Source of the DNA: CBDHDJ01 sp965261645
Lineage (GTDB): Bacteria; Pseudomonadota; Alphaproteobacteria; SHVV01
Length of the DNA: 64,000 nt
NCBI GenBank assembly: GCA_965261645.1
Contig: CBDHDJ010000001.1
Span: forward strand, 248,001-312,000
Direction of reading: 5' to 3'
Below, piece by piece: positions 19,956-29,082 of this stretch; position 1 is the stretch's first letter; each line of letters opens with the position of its first letter. A program made the position numbers and the translations under genes. Below the pieces are notes generated by a model, which was given only the letters and a program-made list of their open reading frames with translations, made no database searches and was not told where the DNA came from.

Positions 19956-22157
19956 CTAGCGGTTGTTGAGAACGAGTTCGGGCCGGGTACCCGCCCGCAG
20001 GGCCTTGCCACGGCCCGACAGGCTCGGGTTGGTCATGAAAAACTCGTGCGCGCTGAAATCGCCCTCGGAGGCTTCTTGCCGGTGGTAGGAGCCGTCCGCG
20101 GCGAGGGCCCAGGACTGGCGCACATCGTTAAAATTCCCGACCATGATCTGGCCCAGGACCTGCTCGTGCACAGTTGGATTGACGATGGGAATCAGCGCCT
20201 CGACACGCCAGTCGAAGTTGCGCGGCATCCAATCGGCCGAGGTCATGTAGAGCCTGGCGTGCGGCGAAGGCAGCCCGTGTCCCGCGCCGAAGCACAGGAT
20301 GCGCGAGTGCTCGAGAAAACGGCCGATGATGCTCTTGACGCGGATGTTCTCCGACAGCCCGGGCACGCCCGGCCGCAGGCAACAAACGCCGCGCACGACG
20401 AGATCGATCGCGACGCCCGCTTGCGAGGCGCGGTAGAGCGCATCGATCGCATCGGGGTCAACCAAAGAGTTCACTTTCAACCAGATCGCAGCGGGACGGC
20501 GGGCCTTGGCGTGGGCGATCTCATCGTCGATGAGCTGGCTCACGGTGTTCCGCAGATTCAGGGGTGACACCGCGATCATGTCGTAATGCTCGGGCTCGGC
20601 GTAACCGCTGAGGTAGTTAAAGAACCGCGTCGCGTCGCGGCCGAAGCGGGGATCGGCGGTGAAGAACGACAGATCGGTGTAGATCTTGGCCGTTATCGGA
20701 TGATAGTTGCCGGTTCCGAAGTGAACATAGGTGCGCGGTACCCCGCTCTCGCGGCGAACGACGAGAGAGACCTTGGCGTGGGTCTTGAGCGTGATAAAGC
20801 CGTAGACGACCTGGACCCCGGCGCGTTCCATGTCGCGGGCCCAGCGAATGTTCGCCTCCTCATCGAAGCGCGCCTTCAGCTCGACGAGTGCCTTGACCGA
20901 TTTGCCCGCCTCGGCGGCGGTAATCAGCGCCTGGACAATCGGTGAATCCTCGCTGGTGCGGTAGAGGGTCTGCTTGATTGCCAGGACATCGGGGTCCTCC
21001 GCCGCCTGATGGATGAACTGCACGACGACGTCGAAACTCTCATAGGGGTGATGGACGATGATGTCCTTGGCGTGGATCGCCGCGAAGCAATCGCCCCCGT
21101 AATCGCGAATGCGCTCCGGGAAGCGCGCGATGTAGGGGGGGAATTTGAGATCGGGCCGCTCGTCGATGATGAGCTGGTCGGTGTCCACCAAACCGACAAT
21201 ACCGTCGACGACCGTGATCGTGGAATCCCCGGCCTCGAGCTTCCCGATGACGAATTGCCGTAATTCCTCGGGCATGCGCGAGTCCACCTCGAGACGGATA
21301 ACGCTGCCGCGGCGACGGCGCTTGAGCGCAGATTCGAATACCCGGACCAGATCGTCGGCCTCCTCCTCGACCTCGATATCGCTGTCACGCAGAACGCGAA
21401 AGTGGCCGTGCGCGATGAGATCGTAACCGGGGAACAAGCGATCGATGAAGATCTCGATAGCGCTTTCCACGGCGAGGAACCGGATGCCCGTTCCAGGCAG
21501 CCGCACGAAACGGCCGATCTGCTGTGGCAGCCGGATCAGCGCGTTCATGCTATGGCCGTCCTTGCGCCGCGTGAGCTGGAGCACAAGCCCGGAGCCCAGG
21601 TTGGGGATGAAAGGGAAAGGATGCTCCGGATCGACGGCGATCGGCGTCAGCACCGGAAAAATATGCTCGAGAAAATGCGACTCCAACCAGCCGCGATCGG
21701 CTTCGCCCAATTCGGCAGGGTCGAGCACCGCGATGCCCGCGGTACGGAGCTCGCCGCGCAGCGTGTTCCAGATCCCCTGCTGACGCGCCATCAGCGCGTC
21801 GGCGCTGGCGATCACCTTGGCGAGCTGCTGCGCCGGCGTCAGGCCGTCTTGGCTCTTCTCCTCGATCCCGGCGTTGACCTGACCGCTCAGGCCGGCGGCC
21901 CGGACCATGAAGAACTCATCCAGGTTGGAGGCCGAGATCGAGAGAAACTTGACGCGTTCGAACAGCGGATGGGCCTTGTTGTCGGCCTCTTCGAGCACCC
22001 GTTGGTTGAACGCGAGCCACGACAGCTCGCGGTTGATGAACCGCGCGGTCGAGGTCGGCGCTATACCGAGCGGCGCCTCGCCGCCCTTGCGCGGAGATTT
22101 CTCGACAATCGACAAGGTGCAAACCATTGTAATCATTACACGATTTTGGCGCCACAT
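19956..22157 (-). CDS. ppk1: Polyphosphate kinase 1
   Basis: PPK1 builds polyphosphate from ATP. The 733-residue frame has the expected four-domain layout: RFINRELSWLAFNQRVLEEA near the start, GLVLQLTRRKDGHSMNALIR, then the phospholipase D-like catalytic domains with VHFGTGNYHPITAKIYTDLS, and WLKVNSLVDPDAIDALY. The true start may be one of the later Met codons at 22136 or 22127, since the family usually begins shortly before the FINRELSW segment. ppx follows after 1 base. Hda lies 40 bases upstream on the same strand. Confidence 0.96.
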   Translation of the reverse strand: MWRQNRVMITMVCTLSIVEKSPRKGGEAPLGIAPTSTARFINRELSWLAFNQRVLEEADNKAHPLFERVKFLSISASNLDEFFMVRAAGLSGQVNAGIEEKSQDGLTPAQQLAKVIASADALMARQQGIWNTLRGELRTAGIAVLDPAELGEADRGWLESHFLEHIFPVLTPIAVDPEHPFPFIPNLGSGLVLQLTRRKDGHSMNALIRLPQQIGRFVRLPGTGIRFLAVESAIEIFIDRLFPGYDLIAHGHFRVLRDSDIEVEEEADDLVRVFESALKRRRRGSVIRLEVDSRMPEELRQFVIGKLEAGDSTITVVDGIVGLVDTDQLIIDERPDLKFPPYIARFPERIRDYGGDCFAAIHAKDIIVHHPYESFDVVVQFIHQAAEDPDVLAIKQTLYRTSEDSPIVQALITAAEAGKSVKALVELKARFDEEANIRWARDMERAGVQVVYGFITLKTHAKVSLVVRRESGVPRTYVHFGTGNYHPITAKIYTDLSFFTADPRFGRDATRFFNYLSGYAEPEHYDMIAVSPLNLRNTVSQLIDDEIAHAKARRPAAIWLKVNSLVDPDAIDALYRASQAGVAIDLVVRGVCCLRPGVPGLSENIRVKSIIGRFLEHSRILCFGAGHGLPSPHARLYMTSADWMPRNFDWRVEALIPIVNPTVHEQVLGQIMVGNFNDVRQSWALAADGSYHRQEASEGDFSAHEFFMTNPSLSGRGKALRAGTRPELVLNNR

Positions 22158-22197
22158 CTCCCGGAGAGTGGGCTGGTCGCACGCTACACCATCTTTA

Positions 22198-22893
22198 TTA
22201 GCGTGTCATGTCGGGCTGAACCGGCAGAACCCCCGCCAGCACCTCGCCGGCCAGCGCCACTGTCACCTTGCGCCGTTTCTCGAACGCGGCAGTATCGAGC
22301 GCCGCGACACATGCGCGGGCGCTGGCAAACGAACGCTCCATCCGGATGACAAGAAAACGCAGCACGTCATGTTCCACCCGCAGCTGGCGGTCGGCAAAGA
22401 GCTTGGCAAGCACGGCCATCAGCAGGGCATCGTCGGGCGGCTCGATCGCCACGCTCGGCAGGGCGCGTAGACGCGAGGCGAGATCGGGCAGCGCGATGGC
22501 CCACGCCGAGGGCGGTGTCTGCCCCGTCAGGAGGAGGGCGCCGTCGGCCTCCGCGAGGCGGTTGTAGAGGTGCAAAAGCGCCGGCTCATCGAGGTCCGCT
22601 TCGATGCCGTCGAGGATCATCGCGGCGCCACGCTCGACGACCTTCGCCCATCGCTCTCCCGTCACATCTCCCGGCGTGATCATGCGGGCCTCCGTGCGCG
22701 CCTGCCACACGTGCGCCAGGTGGGTCTTGCCGCATCCCTCAGGGCCATGCACGACCAGGCCCGGCGCCGGCCAGTCCGGCCAGCGATCAAGCCACGCGAT
22801 GGCATCGGCGTTGGCGGGCGAAACAATGAAATCGTCCCGGCCGAGCGCCGGCCGGTGGGGCAGGTCGAACGCGAGCTGCCGCGCCTCCGTCAC
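22198..22893 (-). CDS. hda: DnaA regulatory inactivator-like protein (Hda/HdaA)
   Basis: The 231-residue AAA+ protein promotes hydrolysis of DnaA-bound ATP with the sliding clamp, preventing re-initiation of replication. It begins with the clamp-binding-like QLAFDLPHRPALGRDDFIVS. It then shows the Walker A GPEGCGKTHLAHVW, a Walker B-like ILDGIEADLDE and the sensor region PDLASRLRALPSV. The GTG at 22893 overlaps the stop of the upstream pgsA-like gene by 4 bases (GTGA), giving translational coupling. Confidence 0.92.
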   Translation of the reverse strand: MTEARQLAFDLPHRPALGRDDFIVSPANADAIAWLDRWPDWPAPGLVVHGPEGCGKTHLAHVWQARTEARMITPGDVTGERWAKVVERGAAMILDGIEADLDEPALLHLYNRLAEADGALLLTGQTPPSAWAIALPDLASRLRALPSVAIEPPDDALLMAVLAKLFADRQLRVEHDVLRFLVIRMERSFASARACVAALDTAAFEKRRKVTVALAGEVLAGVLPVQPDMTR

Positions 22894-23435
22894 CCGGCAT
22901 CTCCGTTGGCCTGCGTGATGCGAACCCAGGCGATGATGTAGGCGGACCCCGAAATCACCGTGGTTAACGCCGCGCCATAGATCAGCGCATGATCGAGCGC
23001 CGGCATCGCGAAGCCAAAGGCGGCCAGGCTCAGAATCCACGCGGCAAGAGTGATCTGCAACGCCGTGTTCACTTTGCTGACCATGAGAGGATTGATTGAC
23101 ATCGGCTGGGACAGGGTGAAGGACAGGAGCGCGCCCCCGACGATGAGAAGGTCGCGCGACACGACCAGGATCACCAACCACGCCGGCAGGAGCCCTTGCA
23201 CGCCGAGCGTAATGAATATGCTGACCAGCAACACCTTGTCGGCGATCGGATCGAGGTAGCGGCCAAGCTCCGAGGTGCGGCGGAACCGCTTGGCGATGAA
23301 ACCGTCCGCCGCATCCGACAGTCCGGCGAGTACGAAGATCCAAAACGCCCACTGCATGTGGCCGACCAGCATCAGCCAGACGGTGAGTGGCCCCGCCAAT
23401 ACCCGGCCGAGGCTGATGATGTTGGGAAGGTTCAT
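22890..23435 (-). CDS. pgsA: CDP-alcohol phosphatidyltransferase (PgsA-like)
   Basis: The 181-residue membrane protein has the CDP-alcohol phosphotransferase motif as DAADGFIAKRFRRTSELGRY and then LDPIADK (D-G-x2-A-R-x8-G-x3-D-x3-D pattern with a Lys in place of the usual Arg). Several hydrophobic helices follow. It starts MNLPNIISLGRVLAGPL, as in phosphatidylglycerophosphate synthases. It overlaps both neighbours by 4 bases. Cardiolipin- or inositol-type transferases of the same superfamily remain possible, so the substrate is inferred. Confidence 0.88.
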   Translation of the reverse strand: MNLPNIISLGRVLAGPLTVWLMLVGHMQWAFWIFVLAGLSDAADGFIAKRFRRTSELGRYLDPIADKVLLVSIFITLGVQGLLPAWLVILVVSRDLLIVGGALLSFTLSQPMSINPLMVSKVNTALQITLAAWILSLAAFGFAMPALDHALIYGAALTTVISGSAYIIAWVRITQANGDAG

Positions 23436-24568
23436 TCGACGGCCGTCCGGAGTGCCCAGAATCCTTCGTCGTCGCGGCTCAGGTCGAGTTCGCGCTGCGC
23501 CAACTCGACGGCGAGCTGATCAGCATCGCCGAGGAAATGCAGCACCACCTGGGCCGCACTGCGCGATAGCGAGACAAGTTCGATCTCGCGGACCAGCGAC
23601 GAAGTCTGGAGAAGGCGCCGCACCTCGGCCCATTCCTCGAGGGTGGTCAGCGGAACGTTCACGCTCAACCGGACGGGGTGATCGAAGCGCACGAGGGTTT
23701 CCCGTTTCCATTCCTCCTGCAAGCGGCTGGCGATCGCGGCGACCGCATCGGCCAGCAGGGATTCCACGACCTCGCGCGACTGGCCCTCGAAGCTCTCGAT
23801 GACCACCCCCTCCTCGCCCGGCGCGCCAAATCGCTTCATGCTGACCACCAGCCGCGCCGTGTTGGCGGCGAGATCGATGTGCAGCGCGGCGTGCGCGACG
23901 ACCGTGTCGGTCACCGGGTACCGCTTGGTCAGGGCGGCGAGGCGCTCCGCCTCGCCGTCGATCGCCTGCTGGGCGTTGATGGCCACGACGTCGGCGAGAT
24001 CGCCCTTCGGCAAGACGAGCGGCACCACGGCATCGGGATCCTCGGTGTGAAAGCGCCAGGCGTTCGCCCACGGGTTGGGGTCATCCCACAGAAGAAGCGC
24101 TCCCGCCGCTTCATAAACCGGCACGACAAGGACAGGCTTTCGGCGCGTCTCGGTGAATGGGACGCCGACGTCTTGAAGCCAGTCGCGGACGTCCGGTTTC
24201 TTAAAGCGAATTGTTAAATAAGATAGATAACGTACTGAAGACGTTTTCTCATTCTGAACCTCTATGCCCTGGACGAGAGCGGCGACGGCGCGGTCGTCGA
24301 GCGCTGGCAGGCGTGCGTGATCAACCGCCAGGACGAGCCTGCGCAGTAGCCGCTGCCACGCCCGGCGCTGACCGTCGATGAGAGCGAGGTCGCGCGCGCG
24401 CGCCGCCGTCTCAGCTCGCTCATCGACGGCAATGCCGGTGATCGTGTAAATATCCTGGGAATCGAGAGCAGCCTGGGCAGCCAGGCGCGGCGCAGCCATG
24501 ACCAGGGCGCCGCCAATGACGAGCACACAAAGCACGTCCCTGCGCGCTCGACGCCGCGAAAGGAACAT
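23432..24568 (-). CDS. DUF2066 domain-containing secreted protein
   Basis: The 378-residue product starts at the ATG at 24568, after GAAAGG-rich upstream DNA. A basic start (SRRRARR) and a hydrophobic stretch VLCVLVIGGALVMAA, ending near ALA, form a signal peptide. The body carries the DUF2066 pattern: ALIDGQRRAWQRLLRRLV near residues 60-80 and a beta-rich repeat region. The family has no assigned function. Its place immediately upstream of pgsA and hda, with 4-base overlaps, is a conserved gene order in many alphaproteobacteria. Confidence 0.88.
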   Translation of the reverse strand: MFLSRRRARRDVLCVLVIGGALVMAAPRLAAQAALDSQDIYTITGIAVDERAETAARARDLALIDGQRRAWQRLLRRLVLAVDHARLPALDDRAVAALVQGIEVQNEKTSSVRYLSYLTIRFKKPDVRDWLQDVGVPFTETRRKPVLVVPVYEAAGALLLWDDPNPWANAWRFHTEDPDAVVPLVLPKGDLADVVAINAQQAIDGEAERLAALTKRYPVTDTVVAHAALHIDLAANTARLVVSMKRFGAPGEEGVVIESFEGQSREVVESLLADAVAAIASRLQEEWKRETLVRFDHPVRLSVNVPLTTLEEWAEVRRLLQTSSLVREIELVSLSRSAAQVVLHFLGDADQLAVELAQRELDLSRDDEGFWALRTAVE

Positions 24569-24620
24569 TACAATCCGCCTGAGATAAAGTATGTTCTGCC
24601 CTGCGCCGGCAGCATATCTT

Positions 24621-25700
24621 ATGAGCGGGAACGCCACCAACAAATACACCTACAAGGACTCAGGCGTCGACATCGACGCCGGCACCTCGCTCGTCGAAGC
24701 CATCGCTGATTACGCCAAATCCACCCGCCGCCCCGGATCGGAGGCGGAGCTGGGCGGATTTGGCGCGCTGTTCGACCTCAAGCAAGTGGCCTACCACGAC
24801 CCCGTTCTCGTCGCCGCCACCGATGGCGTCGGCACCAAGCTCAACGTGGCCGCGGCCGTCGGCAAGCACGACACCATCGGCATCGATCTCGTCGCCATGT
24901 GTGTCAACGATCTCGTGGTGCAAGGCGCGGAGCCCCTGTTCTTTCTCGACTATCTCGCGATGGGCAGGCTCGATATCGACGCGGCGCGCGAGGTCGTCAT
25001 GGGCATTGCCGAGGGGTGCCGGCAAGCGGGCTGCGCGCTGATCGGCGGCGAATCTGCTGAAATGCCGGGCATGTACGCGCCCGGCGATTATGAGCTCGCC
25101 GGCTTCGCGGTGGGCGCGGTGGAACGGGACCGGCTCGTCACCGGCACCGCGATCGAGGCCGGCGATGTCGTTCTCGGCCTCGCCTCCACTGGCCTCCACG
25201 CCAATGGGTTCTCGCTCGTGCGGCACATCGTGCGCGACGGTCATCATAGCTATCACGCCGCCGCCCCGTTCAACGCCGATGTGCCCCTCGGCGAGGCCGT
25301 GCTGACCCCGACCCGCATCTACGTCCGGTCCTGTTTGGAGCTCGTCCACCGGGGACTGGCACGGGGCTTTGCCCATATCACCGGCGGCGGCCTCATCGAC
25401 AATATCCCGCGCGTGCTGCCGGGCACGCTTGGTGTGCGGCTCGATGCCCGCGCCTGGCCGCTGCCGCCGATCTTCCGTTGGCTCGCGGAGGCCGGGCGAA
25501 TCGCACCGCTTGAACTCGCCCACACCTTCAATTGTGGCATCGGCATGGTCGCGGTCGTGGCACCGGAGGCTGCCGAGGCGGCGACGGCCTGCCTCAGCGA
25601 ACTCGGCGAAACCGTCTATGCGGTGGGCCGGATCGAAGGGGCCGGCCCCGGCACGTCGCGGGTCGCGATCGAAGGAACCGAGGACGCGTGGCAAAGCTAA
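24621..25700 (+). CDS. purM: Phosphoribosylformylglycinamidine cyclo-ligase
   Basis: PurM closes the imidazole ring to make AIR in purine synthesis. The 359-residue product has YKDSGVDIDAGTSLVEAI, AATDGVGTKLNVA, MCVNDLVVQGAEPLFFLDYL, GGESAEMPGMY and ITGGGLIDNIPRVLP, all family signatures. The ATG at 24621 matches the conserved start; the frame extends to 24591. It is divergent from the DUF2066 gene, with 52 bases between starts, and overlaps purN by 13 bases. Confidence 0.97.
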   Translation: MSGNATNKYTYKDSGVDIDAGTSLVEAIADYAKSTRRPGSEAELGGFGALFDLKQVAYHDPVLVAATDGVGTKLNVAAAVGKHDTIGIDLVAMCVNDLVVQGAEPLFFLDYLAMGRLDIDAAREVVMGIAEGCRQAGCALIGGESAEMPGMYAPGDYELAGFAVGAVERDRLVTGTAIEAGDVVLGLASTGLHANGFSLVRHIVRDGHHSYHAAAPFNADVPLGEAVLTPTRIYVRSCLELVHRGLARGFAHITGGGLIDNIPRVLPGTLGVRLDARAWPLPPIFRWLAEAGRIAPLELAHTFNCGIGMVAVVAPEAAEAATACLSELGETVYAVGRIEGAGPGTSRVAIEGTEDAWQS

Positions 25701-26344
25701 GACTCGGCGTCCTGATATCAGGCCGAGGCAGCAATCTCAAAGTCCTCATCGAGCGTTGTGCCGCGGCGGATTTTCCCGCCGAGGTCGCGGCCGTGATCGC
25801 CAACAATCCCGACGCGCCCGGTCTTGCCCATGCGAAGGCCGCCGCTATGGCGGCGCGCGTGATCGATCACCACGATTTCGCGGACCAGGACGCCTTCGAT
25901 GCCGCCCTCACAGCGGCGCTGACCGCGGCGCATGTCGAGCTGGTCTGCCTTGCCGGCTTCATGCGAATCCTGAGCGCCGGTTTCGTGAACCACTGGCGCG
26001 ATCGCCTGATCAACATCCACCCCTCGCTCCTGCCCGCCTTCAAGGGGCTCCATACCCATGAGCAAGTTCTGCGGGCGGAAGGGCGATTTAGCGGTTGCAC
26101 CGTGCATTTCGTGCGCCCGGAGATGGACGAAGGACCCATCATCGTGCAGGCGGTGGTGCCGATTCTGCCCGACGACACCGCGGACAGCCTCGCCGAACGG
26201 GTGCTTGTCGCGGAGCACCGCTGCTACCCCCTCGCCGTTCGATTGATTGCCGAGGGCCGCGTCAGCGTGCGGGACGATGTCGTGGAGATCGCCGACGCCT
26301 CGTATGCCGAGGCGGCGCTGCTCAACCCGAGCGACTCCGGTTAG
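25688..26344 (+). CDS. purN: Phosphoribosylglycinamide formyltransferase (folate-dependent)
   Basis: PurN transfers a formyl group from 10-formyltetrahydrofolate to GAR. The 218-residue product starts at a GTG inside the purM end (MAKLRLGVLISGRGSNLKVL). It has AGFMRILSAGFV, the catalytic INIHPSLLPAFKGLHTHEQ with its His, and HFVRPEMDEGPII with the Asp. The tight overlap with purM is a classic purMN pair. Its TAG stop lies in a hairpin shared with the convergent ndk gene. Confidence 0.96.
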   Translation: MAKLRLGVLISGRGSNLKVLIERCAAADFPAEVAAVIANNPDAPGLAHAKAAAMAARVIDHHDFADQDAFDAALTAALTAAHVELVCLAGFMRILSAGFVNHWRDRLINIHPSLLPAFKGLHTHEQVLRAEGRFSGCTVHFVRPEMDEGPIIVQAVVPILPDDTADSLAERVLVAEHRCYPLAVRLIAEGRVSVRDDVVEIADASYAEAALLNPSDSG

Positions 26345-26363
26345 CGGGCGACCCGGCTAACCG
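26338..26363. terminator. Candidate two-way hairpin between purN and ndk
   Basis: CGGTTAGC at 26338-26345 pairs with GCTAACCG at 26356-26363, an 8-bp perfect stem with a 10-base GC-rich loop. The stem holds the TAG stop codons of both convergent genes, one on each strand. There is no T-run, so intrinsic termination is uncertain. Confidence 0.4.
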
Positions 26364-26779
26364 ACGATCTCGCTCTCGTCGAAGAAAAAGGCGATCTCGC
26401 GTTCGGCGGTCTCGAGCGAATCCGAGCCATGCACCGAATTGGACTCGATCGATTCGGCGAAATCCTTGCGAATGGTCCCGTCGGCAGCCTCCGCCGGATC
26501 CGTCGCGCCCATGAGCTCACGATGGAGGGCGATGGCGCCCTCGCCCTCCAGCACCTGAACCACAACGGGCCCGGTCGTCATGAAATCGCACAAGCCGTCG
26601 AAGAAGGGCCGCCCGCGATGCTCCGCATAGAACTCTTCCGCCCGCGCCCGGTCGAGACGGATGCGTTTTTGCGCGACGATGCGCAAGCCCTCGGCTTCGA
26701 AGCGGGCGTTGATCTGGCCGGTCAGATTGCGCCCGGTCGCGTCGGGCTTGAGTATCGACAGGGTGCGTTCGACGGCCAT
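26357..26779 (-). CDS. ndk: Nucleoside diphosphate kinase
   Basis: The 140-residue enzyme passes the gamma phosphate from ATP to other NDPs through a phospho-His. Visible signatures are ERTLSILKPDATGRNLTGQI, HRGRPFFDGLCDFMTTGPVV and the active site ESNSVHGSDSLETA with its His. Length and order are standard. It stands alone, convergent with purN. Confidence 0.97.
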   Translation of the reverse strand: MAVERTLSILKPDATGRNLTGQINARFEAEGLRIVAQKRIRLDRARAEEFYAEHRGRPFFDGLCDFMTTGPVVVQVLEGEGAIALHRELMGATDPAEAADGTIRKDFAESIESNSVHGSDSLETAEREIAFFFDESEIVG

Positions 26780-26889
26780 GGCAGTTTGTGCTCAAGCGAG
26801 GAAAGGGAAATCTGGCGGGGTGATCGCGTTATAAAGGCTGGCTCCCGGGCCCGCAACCAGGCGGTCGACGGACCGTGGCGGCGGCCTCG

Positions 26890-27339
26890 TCAGGCCGATT
26901 GTTCCCAACCGCCCGAAGCGGTCTGGCGCCAATAAGTGACGGTGCGCCCGGCGGCGGTGTGTTCTTTCCAGCGCGCGCGGGCGGCCTCGACGGCGGCCTG
27001 GTCATTGCCGTCGAAAAGATCGAGGCAGCGGTCATAGCTTTCCACGCGTTCGCAGTTTACGCCGTCGATCAGGACAAGCACGGTGGCACCGTTGGGATTC
27101 TCATCGGCGAGGGTGAGATAGATGGGCTGGTCCTCCGCATGGCCGTCGCGCGCGGTGCCGTGCGGCAAAAACGAGCGCTGTTTGTAGGTCCAGAGCAGCC
27201 CGTTCAGGGCCTCGGCCCGCTCATCGGAAGCGGCCATCACAACGGCGCGCAGGCCGCGCTCCACCACCTTCTCCAGGAGCTGCGGGAGCGCCTGCTCGAG
27301 CGGCGCCCGCTGCAACTGATAGAAGCTGACTTCGGTCAC
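26890..27339 (-). CDS. holC: DNA polymerase III chi subunit
   Basis: Chi links the clamp loader to single-strand-binding protein. The 149-residue protein has VSFYQLQRAPLEQALPQLLE, a RAVVMAASDERAEALNGLLW segment, the FLPHGTARDGHAEDQPIYLT loop with its conserved residues, and a final VTYWRQTASGGWEQ. It starts with a GTG at 27339 that overlaps the pepA stop by 4 bases (GTGA). The pepA-holC pair is a conserved arrangement. Confidence 0.92.
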   Translation of the reverse strand: MTEVSFYQLQRAPLEQALPQLLEKVVERGLRAVVMAASDERAEALNGLLWTYKQRSFLPHGTARDGHAEDQPIYLTLADENPNGATVLVLIDGVNCERVESYDRCLDLFDGNDQAAVEAARARWKEHTAAGRTVTYWRQTASGGWEQSA

Positions 27340-28856
27340 CGGCGCGCGCGCGCGGACTTCGTTTCGTAATGATCGGCGACCAGGCGATCGAGCAGGCGCA
27401 CGCCGAAGGCGGTGCCGCCCTTCGGGACCGTGGGTGTCGATTTCCTCGACCAGGTGGTGCCCGCGATGTCGAGATGGGCCCACGGCACGTCGTTGACGAA
27501 GCGCTTGAGGAACAAGGCTGCGCTGATGCTGCCGGCGCTGCGCCCAGCGCCCACGTTTTTCATGTCGGCAATGTCGGAGTCGATGTCCGCTTCATAGGAT
27601 TCGTGCAGCGGCATGCGCCAGACACGCTCGTCTTCGGCAATGCCGGCTGCGGTGATCCATTCGGCAAGCTGATCGTCGGTCGAGAACAGACCGGCGTGGT
27701 TGTGCCCGAGCGAGATGATGATGGCGCCGGTCAGCGTCGCCAGATCGATCATGATCCGCGGCTTGAACCGCCGCTGGGTGTACCAAAGCACATCGGCCAG
27801 CACGAGACGGCCTTCGGCGTCGGTGTTGATCACTTCGATGGTCTGGCCGGAGAGCGACTGGACCACGTCGCCCGGCCGCTGCGCTGTGCCGGACGGCAGG
27901 TTCTCGACCAGGCCGACCGCACCGATCACGTTCACCCGCGCCTTACGCGCGGCGAGCGCCCGCATCAAGCCGATCACCACGGCCGAGCCGCCCATGTCCC
28001 ACTTCATATCCTCCATGCCGCCCGAGGGCTTGATCGAGATGCCGCCGGAATCGAAGGTCACCCCCTTGCCAACGAAGGCGATGGGCTTGTCCCGGCTGCC
28101 GCGCGGCGCCCCGTTCCAGCGCATGATGACAACCTGCGGCTCGCGCGTACTCCCCTGGGCGACGCCGAGAAGCGCCCGCATGCCAAGGCGCTGCAACTGC
28201 GCCCGGCCAAGTATTTCGACCTTGACGCCGAGCTTCGACAGGCTGCGGGCCTTCGCGCTCAAGCTCTTGGGGAAGATCACGTTGGCCGGCTCGGAGACCA
28301 GATCGCGCGCCATATAGACCGCGTCGGCCACCTTGTCATGGCGCGCGAAGGCCCGTCGCGCGGCGGCGGCATCGCGGCCCATGACGGTGAAGCTCTTGAG
28401 GGTCGGTTTCCTCTCGGGCTTTTCGGTCTTGCGGTAGCGGTCGAAACGGTAAGCTCCGAGCCGGGCGCCATAGGCGATGTGGGCGGCGACCTCAGGCCCC
28501 TTCACCTTGGCGCCTGCGATCGGATCGACCGCGATGGCAAGGGCCGCGTCGCCGGCCCCGTTCGCAAGACCGACAAGCCGCCCACCGATCGCCTGCAGGG
28601 CGAGGGCATCGAGCTCTTCGGGCTTGCCGAGCCCGATCAGGATGACGCGGCTGAGGCGCAGGCCCGCCGGGGCGACGATCTCAAGGTGCTGGTTTTTACC
28701 CCCCTTGAAGCGCCCCGATTTGAGCGCCCGGCTGAGCGCGCCGCCGGTCCGCTGATCGACGGAACGGGCGGTTGTCGTCAAGACTCCCTTCTCCAAGACA
28801 CCGACGGCAAGCGCGCCGGTCCGAGGCATGGTGATCGTGGAAAATGCCGTCTTCAT
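27336..28856 (-). CDS. pepA: Leucyl aminopeptidase (M17 family, PepA)
   Basis: This two-metal exopeptidase removes N-terminal residues and can also act as a DNA-binding protein in some bacteria. The 506-residue protein has VGKGVTFDSGGISIKPSGGM (metal and Lys ligands), NTDAEGRLVLADVLWY (Asp, Glu and Arg), and GHNHAGLFS. The ATG at 28856 has GGAGG upstream, and TTG at 28868 is less likely. It is coupled to holC by a 4-base overlap and diverges from lptF. Confidence 0.96.
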   Translation of the reverse strand: MKTAFSTITMPRTGALAVGVLEKGVLTTTARSVDQRTGGALSRALKSGRFKGGKNQHLEIVAPAGLRLSRVILIGLGKPEELDALALQAIGGRLVGLANGAGDAALAIAVDPIAGAKVKGPEVAAHIAYGARLGAYRFDRYRKTEKPERKPTLKSFTVMGRDAAAARRAFARHDKVADAVYMARDLVSEPANVIFPKSLSAKARSLSKLGVKVEILGRAQLQRLGMRALLGVAQGSTREPQVVIMRWNGAPRGSRDKPIAFVGKGVTFDSGGISIKPSGGMEDMKWDMGGSAVVIGLMRALAARKARVNVIGAVGLVENLPSGTAQRPGDVVQSLSGQTIEVINTDAEGRLVLADVLWYTQRRFKPRIMIDLATLTGAIIISLGHNHAGLFSTDDQLAEWITAAGIAEDERVWRMPLHESYEADIDSDIADMKNVGAGRSAGSISAALFLKRFVNDVPWAHLDIAGTTWSRKSTPTVPKGGTAFGVRLLDRLVADHYETKSARARR

Positions 28857-29070
28857 GCGTCCTCCCAATTCGATCTCAGTCCCTTAGGACGCCAAGGACC
28901 GCACGGTTTTCGTGCGGGCCATTTCGCGCCATCCATTCTGACCGCGTGAAGACAACGGGAGCATCCCGCGTCCGGACCCCGTCTGGGGCGATTCGCCATC
29001 TTATCCAGCCCCGCTTCAAAGGAAAGGGCAAGATGCGTCTGTACCTGTCCCCTTTTGCGTTGGCACCGGC

Positions 29071-29076
29071 TATAAT
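29071..29076 (+). promoter_or_regulatory. Perfect -10 hexamer immediately before lptF
   Basis: TATAAT at 29071-29076 ends 6 bases before the lptF ATG at 29083. If it is used, transcription would begin at or next to the start codon. No good -35 lies 16-18 bases upstream. No ribosome-binding sequence fits between the hexamer and the ATG. Confidence 0.4.
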
Positions 29077-29082
29077 GGTTCC

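Noticed and set aside
27369..28949. 526-codon plus-strand ORF opposite pepA
   Set aside because: It is an antisense shadow; the pepA metal-site motifs fix the real strand.
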